From JBAWWY01 sp037144355 (GTDB taxonomy: Bacteria > Bacillota > Clostridia > Peptostreptococcales > Anaerovoracaceae), in NCBI GenBank assembly GCA_037144355.1, contig JBAWWY010000001.1, positions 186,001 through 250,000 of the forward strand: DNA of 64,000 nucleotides. Direction: 5' to 3'. Both the position numbers and the translations under genes were made by a program. The first letter of the stretch is position 1; each line of letters opens with the position of its first letter. This document shows positions 16,222 through 25,433 of this stretch, in pieces. The notes under the pieces were generated by a model. It was not told where the DNA came from and ran no database searches. It worked only from the letters and a program-made list of their open reading frames with translations.

Positions 16222-17988
16222 TTATTTGTTTCTCATTCTGCTTTGGATCTCCATAAGCTCTGCATTTATTGTCTTGTGCTCGGTTAATATGGAGTCGATT
16301 TTTTCTTCGTCTAGTTCCTCGTCAATTAAAGAAAGTAGCCTGGATATTTCCTGAAGTTTAACTTTTAATTTTGATATTCTTATCTTGTTCAAACAATCGG
16401 AAAACATTTTTTCCTCATTTTGTGATATTGGGGTATTTTCCATGATATCATTCAAAATTTCAATATCTTCCTGGTTCAAATTGTCTTTAACTTTCAATAT
16501 GTCAATTTCATTCTCGTCAGTATATAATGATTTAATACATTCATAAATTCTTACACAACCTTCAATATTGAATATATCATTGTGTGATGACAATCTCTTT
16601 ATAAAATCGCTATTAACGATAATAAGCTTTATTAATGTTTTTTCCAGATATTCACTTACGTTGTCTTCCCTGTTTCTTATTTCAATTATTGCTTTTCTGG
16701 AAATCGCCTTAGGTTCTGATTCCCCGAAAACTTCAAGTCTCAATGCTCCGGCTGAAATCCTATATTCATTGGCTATCCTATTTATATACGTATCGGCTTC
16801 AACAGGACTTTTTAAGCTTTTGATAATATCAGTTGCTTCTTTAATGAAGTCAAGTTTTCCCTGAGTATTTTTCAAATCATATTTTTCCAGAGCCAATGCA
16901 ATTCTGTAATCGGTCATCGCCGACGAGTTTTTTACCAGCTCAAGGAATTTATCTTTTCCATGTTTTCTAATGAATTCATCTGGGTCTTTTTCATTGTCCA
17001 TTTTTAGAATTTTGATCTTGCATCCTATTGAATCAAGGATTTCCATAGCTCTCAAGGTTGCGGCTACTCCGGCAGTATCCGAATCATATGCTAGGACTAC
17101 ATTGTCCGTATACCTTTTTATCATTTGAGCCTGGTTCAATGTAAGCGCTGTACCAAGAGATGCAACACAGTTTTTTATGCCGCTTTGATTAAGGGAAATT
17201 ACATCCATATACCCTTCTACCACAATTACATAATTTTTCTTGCCAAGCTCCTGCTTACATATATTTATGCCATAAAGATTATTCTTCTTTGAAAAAACTA
17301 TTGATTCAGAGGAGTTTAAATACTTTGGATTTTCACCATCAATAGCTCTACCTCCAAATCCTATGACTTTGCCTCTGGTATTGATGATTGGGAATATTAC
17401 CCTATTTCTATACTTGTCGTAAAATTTTTCCTTAGATTTTGAAATGAGTCCCAGCTCAATCAATGAATCCCTTGATATTTCCTTGGAAGCCATATACTTT
17501 ACCAGATCATCCCAATTGCTGTTGGCATAACCAACTCCGAATGCCTTCAATGTTTGTTGGTTGATTCCACGGCTTTCCATATAAGCCAAACCTTTATTTC
17601 CCTCTTTTTTCAATTCTTTAAAAAAGAAAATAGCAGCTTCCCTATTTATTTCATAAAAATCATTTCGTTTCGAGCCATCTGAAAATCCAGTATCTTTGAC
17701 TTCTATACCAAGTTCTTCAGCAAGCTTGTAAGCGGCATCTTTAAAATCTAGATTGTTTATTCGTTTGGTAAATTCAATCACATCACCTGTTGCACCGCAT
17801 CCAAAGCAAGTGAAAATCTGCTTATCTTCAGAAACAACAAAAGAAGGTGTCTTTTCTCCATGGAATGGGCACAGCCCTTTATGGTTTGCTCCTGTTTTTT
17901 TTAAAGACACTGTTCTGCCGATAACGTCAACAATATTGCATTTGCTTTTGATCTCTTCAATTAAGTTGTCATTATTGATTTTAGACAC
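16222..17988 (-). CDS. dnaG: DNA primase
   Basis: A 588-residue primase that lays RNA primers on the lagging strand. The CHC2 zinc ribbon is at 41-64 (CPFHGEKTPSF...CFGCG). The catalytic TOPRIM core runs from about 200 to 350 (VVEGYMDVISL, AYDSDTAGVAA). A C-terminal helicase-binding domain follows. The start is GTG, with AAGGGG 6 nt upstream. It lies 13 nt before rpoD and is surely cotranscribed with it. Length is normal. Confidence 0.97.
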   Translation of the reverse strand: MSKINNDNLIEEIKSKCNIVDVIGRTVSLKKTGANHKGLCPFHGEKTPSFVVSEDKQIFTCFGCGATGDVIEFTKRINNLDFKDAAYKLAEELGIEVKDTGFSDGSKRNDFYEINREAAIFFFKELKKEGNKGLAYMESRGINQQTLKAFGVGYANSNWDDLVKYMASKEISRDSLIELGLISKSKEKFYDKYRNRVIFPIINTRGKVIGFGGRAIDGENPKYLNSSESIVFSKKNNLYGINICKQELGKKNYVIVVEGYMDVISLNQSGIKNCVASLGTALTLNQAQMIKRYTDNVVLAYDSDTAGVAATLRAMEILDSIGCKIKILKMDNEKDPDEFIRKHGKDKFLELVKNSSAMTDYRIALALEKYDLKNTQGKLDFIKEATDIIKSLKSPVEADTYINRIANEYRISAGALRLEVFGESEPKAISRKAIIEIRNREDNVSEYLEKTLIKLIIVNSDFIKRLSSHNDIFNIEGCVRIYECIKSLYTDENEIDILKVKDNLNQEDIEILNDIMENTPISQNEEKMFSDCLNKIRISKLKVKLQEISRLLSLIDEELDEEKIDSILTEHKTINAELMEIQSRMRNK

Positions 17989-18057
17989 ACAAAACCCCTT
18001 TTATCTATCCTATGGACTTATTCGACAAAACTTTGAACATTCCTTTTTTTATTCTAT

Positions 18058-19068
18058 TTATTTCCAACCTTTTGGAATAAAAATTTCCGAGTACACATTA
18101 ATTGCGTATCTGTCAGTCATGCCTGCTATATAATCCTTGACAACATCCGCCACGCCAAAACCATTTATCATCTGCTGGCATTCTCTCGGCATTTTTTTTG
18201 GATTTTTAAGAAAATATTCATATAAGGATTCAATCATCTTTTCAATTTTGTAAAGTTCCTCATGTTTTTTTACGATATTGCTCTTGTAAACATTTTGGAA
18301 CATATAATCTCTGAGGATATTCATATGTTCCTTGCACAATGGGCTTTGAACAATTGAATTTAGATTCTCGCTATTCCTTACGATGTCGATTACAAGGGTA
18401 TTTATTCTAGTCCTATGGGTATTTCCAATTACTTTAATACTTTCACCTGGCAAGTCGGACTCTTTGATTATATGAGCTCTAATGGCATCATCTATATCAT
18501 GGTTTATATAGGCAACCCTGTCGCTGATTCTTACTATTTGACCTTCCATAGTACTGGGAATGTGGTCTCCTGAATGATTGAGAATTCCATCTCTAACCTC
18601 ATAAGTGAGGTTTAATCCGGGACCATGGCTTGAGCTTTCCAGAATATCCACCACTCTCAAACTTTGCTCGTTATGTTTGAAACCAGCAGGATGAACCTTG
18701 TTTAATGATTCTTCACCATTATGTCCAAAAGGCGTATGTCCAAGGTCATGGCCCATGGCTATGGCTTCTGTCAAGTCTTCGTTCAACCCCAGGGATCTTG
18801 CAATGATTCTGGAAATCTGAGACACTTCCAAAGTATGTGTTAGCCTTGTTCTAAAATGATCCCCTTCAGGTGAAAGAAAAACCTGTGTTTTATGCATAAG
18901 CCTTCTTAAAGCTTTGGAATGGATAATCCTATCCCGATCTCTTTGAAACTCAGTTCGAAGCTGGCATTTTTCCTCTGGAATGCCTCGACCTTTGGTCTCA
19001 TCAGATTTAGTGGCGAATTGTGACAATTCCCTATGTTCTCGTTCTTCCAACTCCAATCTTAGCAACAT
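18058..19068 (-). CDS. dgt: dGTP triphosphohydrolase-like HD protein
   Basis: A 336-residue HD-domain protein of the deoxyguanosinetriphosphate triphosphohydrolase-like family, which strips triphosphate from dNTPs. Metal-binding motifs are RLTHTLEVSQISR (about 72) and GHDLGHTPFGHNGEESL (about 107), with DRVAYINHDIDDA later. The ATG overlaps the dut stop by one base (TAATG), so translation is coupled to dUTPase, which makes sense for nucleotide-pool control upstream of primase. Substrate preference is inferred from the family only. Confidence 0.92.
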   Translation of the reverse strand: MLLRLELEEREHRELSQFATKSDETKGRGIPEEKCQLRTEFQRDRDRIIHSKALRRLMHKTQVFLSPEGDHFRTRLTHTLEVSQISRIIARSLGLNEDLTEAIAMGHDLGHTPFGHNGEESLNKVHPAGFKHNEQSLRVVDILESSSHGPGLNLTYEVRDGILNHSGDHIPSTMEGQIVRISDRVAYINHDIDDAIRAHIIKESDLPGESIKVIGNTHRTRINTLVIDIVRNSENLNSIVQSPLCKEHMNILRDYMFQNVYKSNIVKKHEELYKIEKMIESLYEYFLKNPKKMPRECQQMINGFGVADVVKDYIAGMTDRYAINVYSEIFIPKGWK

Positions 19069-19505
19069 TACTTGTCTCCTTTGCCAGTGTGGCCAAAGCC
19101 TCCGGCTCCCCTATCAGTTTCATTTATTTCATCAACGACTTCCCATGAAATTTTTTCGTATTTTGAAATTATCATTTGCGCGATTCTGTCTCCATTATTG
19201 ATTTGGAAATCTTCCTTTGACCAATTGATCAGGAGTATTTTTATTTCTCCCCTATAGTCGCTGTCAATGGTTCCTACTCCATTCGCAAGACCGATTCCAT
19301 GCTTTATAGCCAAACCGCTCCTTGCCCTTATTTGAGCTTCGTACCCTGGTTCCAGCTCAATAAACAATCCCGTAGGAACCATTGCCCTTTCCATTGATTT
19401 TATTTCCATTGTTTCAGATAAGTATGCTTTAATATCCATCCCCGATGAGTGGATTGTTTCGTAGTTCGGTACATATCCACTTGTTGATTTTATCTTCACA
19501 ATCAT
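19068..19505 (-). CDS. dut: dUTP diphosphatase
   Basis: A 145-residue trimeric dUTPase that hydrolyses dUTP to dUMP, keeping uracil out of DNA and feeding dTMP synthesis. Motifs I to V are visible: GMDIKAY, RSGLAIKHGIGLANGVG, TIDSDYRGEI, GDRIAQMII and the C-terminal arm RGAGGFGHTGK that closes over the substrate. TTGGGAG precedes the ATG. Coupled to the HD triphosphohydrolase downstream by a one-base overlap. Confidence 0.96.
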   Translation of the reverse strand: MIVKIKSTSGYVPNYETIHSSGMDIKAYLSETMEIKSMERAMVPTGLFIELEPGYEAQIRARSGLAIKHGIGLANGVGTIDSDYRGEIKILLINWSKEDFQINNGDRIAQMIISKYEKISWEVVDEINETDRGAGGFGHTGKGDK

Positions 19506-19539
19506 AACTATCTCCCAAGTCTTATAACATCGGCTATAA

Positions 19540-20787
19540 CTATACTATAAGTTTTTCCAAGTCCTTCTTTGTCCTGCTCAATAAAACTCCTGAATAATTT
19601 CTTGGATTAGTAATTTTTTCTGATATCCTTAAAATCTCATCGTTGGTAACATTGTCAATGGATGAAATTATTTCTTCCATTTCAAATACCTTATTCATTA
19701 ATAGCGTATTTTTACCAAGGGATGCCATTCTTCCAGTCACACTCTCAAGGCTGAAAATATGATTTCCTTTGATTTGCTCTTTGGCAGTACTTATCTCACT
19801 TTCAGTAACGCCGTTTTTATCAAGATAGTCCAGCTCATGCATAATTGCAGCTACTGTTTCTTCTACTTTGTCATGGCTTACCCCGGCATAAATTCCATAA
19901 AAACCATTATTGACATATGAGCTTGTAAATGAATATACCGAGTATGCCATTCCTTTTTCTTCTCTGATATTCTGAAAAAGTCTGGAACTCATGCTTCCGC
20001 CCATTATATTGTTGATTATTGCCATTGGATAATATAGTTTGCTGTCAAGATTCACCCCAATTGTTCCAAGACAAATATGCGACTGCTCAATCTCCTTGGC
20101 TTTTGACTTGAAATGAGGTACATATATTTTTTCGCTGATTGCTTTTTTTGATTTTGTTGGTTTTAAATAATTAAGCTTATCGTTGAAAATTTCCAATATT
20201 TGATTTTCATCATAATTTCCCGCTACAGCAATTACAATATTGTCGCTGGTATATTCTTCTGCAATATATTTTTTGATAGAATCATGGTTTATATTTCCCA
20301 ATGTCTTTTTAGTCCCAAGGATTGGGCTTGAAAGGGGCTCTCCTTTGAACAAAACCTCATAAAGCGCATCGTGGGTGTAATCTTCCGGTGAATCTTCTAC
20401 CATGTTGATTTCTTCTAAAACAACTCTTCTTTCCTTCTCTATTTCAATCTCGTCGAACACGGAGTTGGTAAACATGTCTATTAGAACATCGCAAGCCTTG
20501 ACTACGCTTGTCTTCAATGACTTTACGTAATAGCAGGTGCTTTCCTTGCTTGTAAAGGCATTTATCTGTCCTCCAATCTTGTCAATGTCCTGAGCGATCT
20601 GCTTTGCCGTTCTATCTTTGGTTCCCTTGAACATCATATGCTCAATAAAATGTGATATACCATAGTTTTCCTTGTTTTCATCAACGGAACCTGCCTTCAC
20701 CCAAATACCTATTGATACGGATTGGATAAAAGGAATCTGTTCCATTACAACTCTAATTCCGTTGCTTAATTTTACATTTTTAATCAT
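19540..20787 (-). CDS. M16 family zinc peptidase
   Basis: A 415-residue protease of the pitrilysin/processing-peptidase family. The inverted zinc motif HFIEHMMFKG (HxxEH) is near residue 47, with the distal Glu in EEINMVEDSPED (about 122). The C-terminal M16 half includes GGSMSSRLFQNIREEKGMAYSVYS. The length fits the bacterial single-unit M16B type found after pnp in Firmicutes (B. subtilis MlpA/YmxG). It has no signal peptide. The physiological substrate is unknown. Two hairpins separate it from pnp. Confidence 0.93.
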   Translation of the reverse strand: MIKNVKLSNGIRVVMEQIPFIQSVSIGIWVKAGSVDENKENYGISHFIEHMMFKGTKDRTAKQIAQDIDKIGGQINAFTSKESTCYYVKSLKTSVVKACDVLIDMFTNSVFDEIEIEKERRVVLEEINMVEDSPEDYTHDALYEVLFKGEPLSSPILGTKKTLGNINHDSIKKYIAEEYTSDNIVIAVAGNYDENQILEIFNDKLNYLKPTKSKKAISEKIYVPHFKSKAKEIEQSHICLGTIGVNLDSKLYYPMAIINNIMGGSMSSRLFQNIREEKGMAYSVYSFTSSYVNNGFYGIYAGVSHDKVEETVAAIMHELDYLDKNGVTESEISTAKEQIKGNHIFSLESVTGRMASLGKNTLLMNKVFEMEEIISSIDNVTNDEILRISEKITNPRNYSGVLLSRTKKDLEKLIV

Positions 20788-20817
20788 TTATTCATTTCCT
20801 TTTTGCAATTCTTGCAT

Positions 20818-20846
20818 AGAGCAACCAATTTTGTTCAATTGGCTCT
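20818..20846 (-). other. Hairpin in the leader of the M16 peptidase gene
   Basis: AGAGC and CCAATT pair with AATTGG and CTCT around a 6-nt loop, with a two-base bulge. It ends about 30 nt before the start codon and follows the pnp terminator. It could be a second terminator stem or a leader structure; no T run follows it on the minus strand. Confidence 0.4.
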
Positions 20847-20861
20847 TTCAATTATTTAGAA

Positions 20862-20899
20862 AGGCTTTGCAATTGATAATATTCACAATCGCAAAGCCT
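20862..20899 (-). terminator. Probable terminator of pnp
   Basis: AGGCTTTGC (20862-20870) pairs with GCAAAGCCT (20891-20899), and the interior can pair further (ATTG/CAAT). On the minus strand it is followed by TTCTAAATAATT, a weak T-rich tail. It lies 40 nt after the pnp stop. Confidence 0.6.
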
Positions 20900-20938
20900 A
20901 AAATTACTTGCCCATAAAGCTTGTTAATGCCGGGAGTA

Positions 20939-23023
20939 TTATTCGAGGCCCTTTCGAGTCAAGTTGATTCTGTTTTGGCTGTCGATTTCTGTTACTTTTA
21001 CTTTAACAATATCTCCAACATTCATTTCATCTTCAACTTTTTCAACTCTCTTATCGGACATTTTCGAAATATGCAGTAAGCCTTCTTTTCCTGGAAGAAT
21101 TTCGATAAAAGCTCCAAATGGCATTATTCTGGTTACTTTTCCATCGTAAACAACTCCAACTTCAACATCTTTGATTAATAAATTGATTGCAGCAATACCT
21201 AAATCAGCTGTTTCCTTGTCTTTACCAGTAACAAAGATTAGTCCAGTATCATCGATGTCGATTTTAACGCCAGTCTCATCTATTATTCTATTGATTGTCT
21301 TGCCTCCAGGTCCAATTACAGTTCTAATTTTATCTGGGTCAATCATCATTGAAATTATCCTTGGCGCGAATATGGACATTTCAGGTCTCGGTGCGGAAAG
21401 TTCTTCCATCATTTTGGACATGATGTGCATTCTACCTTCCTTGGCTTGCTGTAAGGCTTTCCCAAGAATCTCCCTATCGATTCCATTAATTTTAATATCC
21501 ATTTGAATTGCAGTTATTCCATCATCTGTACCCGCAACTTTGAAATCCATATCACCCAAATAATCTTCCATGCCCTGGATATCGCTTAAAATGGCAATTT
21601 TATCATCGGATTTTATCAAACCCATTGCGATCCCTGCTACTGGAGCCTTGATAGGCACACCCGCATCCATTAATGCAAGAGTGCTTCCGCAAACAGAAGC
21701 CTGTGATGTGCTGCCGTTTGAAGCCAAAACTTCAGATACAAGTCTTATTGCGTAAGGGAAGTCTTCCACTGAAGGAAGTACTGGTAGTAAAGCTCTTTCA
21801 GCAAGCGCTCCATGTCCAATTTCTCTTCTCCCTGGACCACGTGATGTTCTTGCTTCTCCAACACTGTATGCCGGGAAGTTGTAATGATGCATATACCTTT
21901 TTTGAGTTTCCTCAGATATTCCATCAAGTCTTTGTGCATCTCCCATTGAAGCTAGAGTTGCAACAGTAAGAACCTGAGTCTGTCCTCTTGTAAATAATCC
22001 AGTTCCATGAGTTCTAGGCAAAACACCTGTTTCACACCAGATAGGTCTGATTTCATTTGTTTTTCTATTGTCAGGTCTGATTCCTTCATTCAAGATCATG
22101 GATCTAACCTGGTCTTTTGTTATCTTATATAGTACAGCGCTTATGTCCTTTTTATTGTTTGGGAATAATTCTATGAATTTTTCCTTTGTATCTTTTTCCA
22201 CAGCAGCCATATTATCCAGTCTCTCTTGTTTATCAAATGTCTGAATTGCTGTCCTCATTTTTTCAGTGGCATATTCTCTAACCTGGCTGTCAACGTCCTC
22301 TGGAACAGTTATCAGTTGAACATCTCTTTTAACTTTTCCAACTTCAGCAACTATGCCTTCTATGAAAGAAACTATTTTCTTTATTTCTTCGTGGGCGAAC
22401 ATGATTGCTTCAAGCATCACATCTTCTGAAATTCCATCTGAACCAGCTTCAACCATCATAATAGCATCTTTTGTTCCCGATACAATTAAATGCAAATCGC
22501 TTATCTCTCTTTGTGCAAGAGTTGGATTCACCACAAATTCTCCATCAATTCTACCTATTAGAATAGAACCGGTTGGTCCATCAAAAGGAATATCAGATAT
22601 GGAAAGTGCGCATGACGAACCTATCATAGCTGCAATTTCTGGTGAGCAATCCAAGTCCACACACATTACAGTAGCTATTATAACAACATCGTTATAGAAA
22701 CCTTTTGGGAAAAGCGGCCTAATTGGCCTATCTATCAATCTCGATGTAAGAATTGCCTTTTCTGAAGGTCTTGCTTCCCTCTTGATGTAGCCTCCAGGTA
22801 TTTTACCTGCTGCATATTGCTTTTCTTCATAATCTACACTTAGTGGGAAAAAATCTATATCTGGTCTTGGATCTTGTGACGCAGTAGCGGTAACCAATAC
22901 AGTTGTATCGCCATATTTGACAAAAACAGCTCCACCAGCCAACAAGGCTACCTTGCCTACTTCAATCTCAAGTGGTCTTCCTGCCAACTCTGTTTTAAAA
23001 ATCTTGTAATCCGTGAATCTCAT
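20939..23023 (-). CDS. pnp: Polynucleotide phosphorylase
   Basis: A 694-residue phosphorolytic 3'-to-5' exoribonuclease of mRNA turnover, a trimer. It has two RNase PH domains (RPLFPKGFYNDV; then GTGLFTRGQTQVLTVATLAS and GPGRREIGHGALAERAL, about 380-435), a KH domain (VIGPGGKTINRIIDETG) and a C-terminal S1 domain (GAFIEILPGKEGLLHISKMSDKR). The ATG at 23023 is chosen over a TTG two codons upstream; AGGAGG serves either. It follows rpsO, the usual order, after a terminator that probably gives partial read-through. Confidence 0.97.
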   Translation of the reverse strand: MRFTDYKIFKTELAGRPLEIEVGKVALLAGGAVFVKYGDTTVLVTATASQDPRPDIDFFPLSVDYEEKQYAAGKIPGGYIKREARPSEKAILTSRLIDRPIRPLFPKGFYNDVVIIATVMCVDLDCSPEIAAMIGSSCALSISDIPFDGPTGSILIGRIDGEFVVNPTLAQREISDLHLIVSGTKDAIMMVEAGSDGISEDVMLEAIMFAHEEIKKIVSFIEGIVAEVGKVKRDVQLITVPEDVDSQVREYATEKMRTAIQTFDKQERLDNMAAVEKDTKEKFIELFPNNKKDISAVLYKITKDQVRSMILNEGIRPDNRKTNEIRPIWCETGVLPRTHGTGLFTRGQTQVLTVATLASMGDAQRLDGISEETQKRYMHHYNFPAYSVGEARTSRGPGRREIGHGALAERALLPVLPSVEDFPYAIRLVSEVLASNGSTSQASVCGSTLALMDAGVPIKAPVAGIAMGLIKSDDKIAILSDIQGMEDYLGDMDFKVAGTDDGITAIQMDIKINGIDREILGKALQQAKEGRMHIMSKMMEELSAPRPEMSIFAPRIISMMIDPDKIRTVIGPGGKTINRIIDETGVKIDIDDTGLIFVTGKDKETADLGIAAINLLIKDVEVGVVYDGKVTRIMPFGAFIEILPGKEGLLHISKMSDKRVEKVEDEMNVGDIVKVKVTEIDSQNRINLTRKGLE

Positions 23024-23100
23024 TATCAACTTACCTCCTGATAATTCTTTAAAAGATGCTTCTGGCCTTATGCCTTATACAGAACTAGTCCTGCATTATA

Positions 23101-23127
23101 AAACTAAAGCGGGGAATATCCCCGCTT
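23101..23127 (-). terminator. Intrinsic terminator between rpsO and pnp
   Basis: AAGCGGGG (23107-23114) pairs with CCCCGCTT (23120-23127) around a 5-nt loop. On the minus strand TTTAGTTTT follows. It sits 10 nt after the rpsO stop. Confidence 0.8.
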
Positions 23128-23136
23128 AATTTTCAA

Positions 23137-23403
23137 TTATTTTCTTAAACCAAGTCTACTAATCACTTCTCTGTAACGGGCGATGTCCTTGTTTTTAAGA
23201 TAATTCAACAAATTTCTTCTTTGTCCAACCATCTTCAACAATCCTCTTCTAGAGTGATGATCTTTCTTATGGATTTTTAAATGTTCATTTAAATCATTAA
23301 TCCTATAAGTCAGAATAGCTACTTGAACTTCTGGAGAACCAGTATCTCCTTCATGGGTTTTGTACAGATTAATTACTTCCTGTTTTTTTGCTTGATCAAT
23401 CAT
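23137..23403 (-). CDS. rpsO: 30S ribosomal protein S15
   Basis: An 88-residue primary 16S rRNA binder in the central domain. The conserved block (GSPEVQVAILTYRINDLNEHLK, HSRRGLLKMVGQRRNLLNYL) is complete. The start was moved from 23418 to the ATG at 23403, because GGAG lies 7 nt upstream and the resulting 88-residue length is the family standard. It has its own promoter and a structured leader and is followed by a terminator before pnp. Confidence 0.96.
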   Translation of the reverse strand: MIDQAKKQEVINLYKTHEGDTGSPEVQVAILTYRINDLNEHLKIHKKDHHSRRGLLKMVGQRRNLLNYLKNKDIARYREVISRLGLRK

Positions 23404-23484
23404 TTTTTTCTCCTTCATTTTTTCACCTTAAACCAGGAACCACGCCGGAGTGTCGTTAGTCTTAGTAAAAGGTATTATTTATTA
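23404..23484 (-). promoter_or_regulatory. rpsO leader, possible S15 autoregulatory RNA
   Basis: About 80 nt of untranslated leader. AGTCT near the 5' end pairs with AGACT, with further TAA/TTA pairing. A GC-rich segment (ACACTCCGGCGTGGTTCC) and then the ribosome-binding site follow. S15 represses its own mRNA through several unrelated leader structures in different bacteria, so a regulatory role is plausible, but I do not recognise a named motif. Confidence 0.35.
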
Positions 23485-23490
23485 GACTTG

Positions 23491-23520
23491 ATTTTACCAT
23501 AAAACACAAGTACTTGTAAA
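23491..23520 (-). promoter_or_regulatory. Candidate rpsO promoter
   Basis: On the minus strand TTTACA (23520 to 23515) and TAAAAT (23496 to 23491) are 18 nt apart, each a five-of-six match to consensus. Confidence 0.5.
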
Positions 23521-23544
23521 GAGGAATATTTAAGAATCCCTTGG

Positions 23545-24465
23545 TTATACGTGATACTCCATAGCCATTTCCTTATCTTTCGATATCTGGTCGCGAAGTT
23601 CATCCAAACTGGAAAATTTCAACTCATCCCTCAATTTCTTTAGAAATTCAACCTTGATTTCTTTTCCATATATATTATAGTCAAAATTGAAAATATGGGT
23701 TTCTATTGTATACTTGTTGTCACCTATTGTTGGCTTTATTCCAACATTGGTGATGCTTTTAAATCTGACTCCGTTGAAGGTGCAGTAAGTTACATAAACT
23801 CCGTTAGCTGGGGTAACCATGCCTTCATCAATTATAATATTTGAAGTGGGAAAGCCAATTGTTCTTCCAATCTTGTTTCCTGTAACCACAGTTCCTCCAA
23901 TGGAATAATATCTACCTAGATACTTCTCGCACTCATCAATCCTGCCTTCAGAAATCAACTCTCTTATATATGAACTGCTGACAACGATATTATCAATTCT
24001 GATTGGTTCCAAGATATGTATTCCAAAATCTTTCTCAAGTCCAACTTTCATAAGTAGTTCAGCATTTCCTTTTGCGAAATGTCCGAATTTAAAATTGAAA
24101 CCGCAGTATGCTTCTTTCATTTTAAGCTTATCCACTAATACATTCATTATGAAATCATGTGGATCCATATTTTGCATTTCATAATCGAAAGGCACCGATA
24201 TGAGATAGTCCACGCCGTAGGATCTAATAATAGAAACCTTGTCATTCCATGACAGTATATTTTTAATTATTGGCCTTCCAGCCATTACATTCTTTGGATG
24301 ATTTGAAAACGTGAAAACAGCGCTCTTGAGATTGGCTATTTTCGCACTTTTAACTGTCCTATTTATCAATTCTTGATGCCCTTTATGCAGGCCATCAAAA
24401 TTACCTAAGGCAATTACTGTATCACCTATATTTTCTACTTCAGATATGGATTTGAAAACTTTCAT
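23545..24465 (-). CDS. ribF: Bifunctional riboflavin kinase / FAD synthetase
   Basis: A 306-residue enzyme making FMN from riboflavin and FAD from FMN. The N-terminal nucleotidyltransferase half has GNFDGLHKGHQ near residue 22 and SSSYIRELI (the ISSTxIR equivalent) near 163. The C-terminal kinase half has GRTIGFPTSNI (about 200) and NGVYVTYCTF. It follows truB by 47 nt, as in Firmicutes, and ends the nusA-infB cluster; rpsO beyond it has its own promoter. Length is normal. Confidence 0.95.
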   Translation of the reverse strand: MKVFKSISEVENIGDTVIALGNFDGLHKGHQELINRTVKSAKIANLKSAVFTFSNHPKNVMAGRPIIKNILSWNDKVSIIRSYGVDYLISVPFDYEMQNMDPHDFIMNVLVDKLKMKEAYCGFNFKFGHFAKGNAELLMKVGLEKDFGIHILEPIRIDNIVVSSSYIRELISEGRIDECEKYLGRYYSIGGTVVTGNKIGRTIGFPTSNIIIDEGMVTPANGVYVTYCTFNGVRFKSITNVGIKPTIGDNKYTIETHIFNFDYNIYGKEIKVEFLKKLRDELKFSSLDELRDQISKDKEMAMEYHV

Positions 24466-24512
24466 ACTCCACCACTATTTCCGTTTAATAATTCGAATTA
24501 TTTATAAATTAT

Positions 24513-25433
24513 TTATTGATTATCTATGTTTTGAACAAAAACCTTGTCTGCGATTATTTTCTTTAAGTCTTTGTCGTAAGAAGAAACAGCAATTAGTTCA
24601 CCATTATAATATAAAGTGAAAAACCCTTCATATGTTTCAAGCCCTTCTTGTCTAATGTCGTTCATCTGTATATATCCTCCGCAAATGACTTCCTTGGCCT
24701 TGATAGGATCAATTATCTCACCTTTCGGCAAGTGCCTTAGTGGGAAATCCAACGGTTTCAATATCTCCTCAATACGGCCTTCATTATACATTTTGGTCAC
24801 TTCCTCAAGGGAAACCGCTTCTTCCAAATTGAAAATACCGCTTCTTGATCTTGAAAGAAATGTCATTATTGCGCCGCATCCAAGCATTTGACCCAAATCG
24901 TAACAAATTGTCCTGATATAAGTTCCTTTTGAAACATCTATGTCGAACATCATCTTTTGATTTTCCAAGTCAATATTTATTATCTCAAATTTTTCGATTG
25001 TAATTTTTCTGGATTTTGGAGTGACAATTTCTCCACTTCTAGCGTATTCATATAATCTTTTCCCGTTTATCCTTATTGCCGAATATATTGGAGGGGTTTG
25101 GCTTATTTCCCCTATAAAATACCTGGCAGCTTTCCTAATGGTATCTTCATCGAGATCAACTTTGCTTCTAGTTAATATTTTACCCCAGGCGTCCTGAGTA
25201 TCAGTTTCAAATCCGAATTGGACCTCGCACCTATACTTTTTACCGTCGTTTTCCAAATACTTGATTATTCTTGTTCCTTTGTCGATGCAAATAGGAAGCA
25301 CTCCTGTTGCCATTGGATCCAGAGTGCCTGTATGTCCCACCTTTTTCGTTCCAAATAGTCGCTTTATTGCGGAAACAACATCAAACGATGTCATTCCAGC
25401 TGGCTTCAAGATATTAATTATCCCGTTGTTCAT
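24513..25433 (-). CDS. truB: tRNA pseudouridine(55) synthase
   Basis: A 306-residue enzyme that makes Psi55 in the T-loop of tRNAs. The catalytic motif GHTGTLDPMATGVLPIC carries the Asp nucleophile near residue 40. YSAIRINGKRLYEYAR and GTYIRTICYDLG are further family blocks, and a short C-terminal PUA-like part follows. The ATG at 25433 is used, because the five extra codons upstream begin with TTG and lack a family match. It overlaps the nrnA 3' end by 20 nt, implying coupling. Confidence 0.95.
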   Translation of the reverse strand: MNNGIINILKPAGMTSFDVVSAIKRLFGTKKVGHTGTLDPMATGVLPICIDKGTRIIKYLENDGKKYRCEVQFGFETDTQDAWGKILTRSKVDLDEDTIRKAARYFIGEISQTPPIYSAIRINGKRLYEYARSGEIVTPKSRKITIEKFEIINIDLENQKMMFDIDVSKGTYIRTICYDLGQMLGCGAIMTFLSRSRSGIFNLEEAVSLEEVTKMYNEGRIEEILKPLDFPLRHLPKGEIIDPIKAKEVICGGYIQMNDIRQEGLETYEGFFTLYYNGELIAVSSYDKDLKKIIADKVFVQNIDNQ

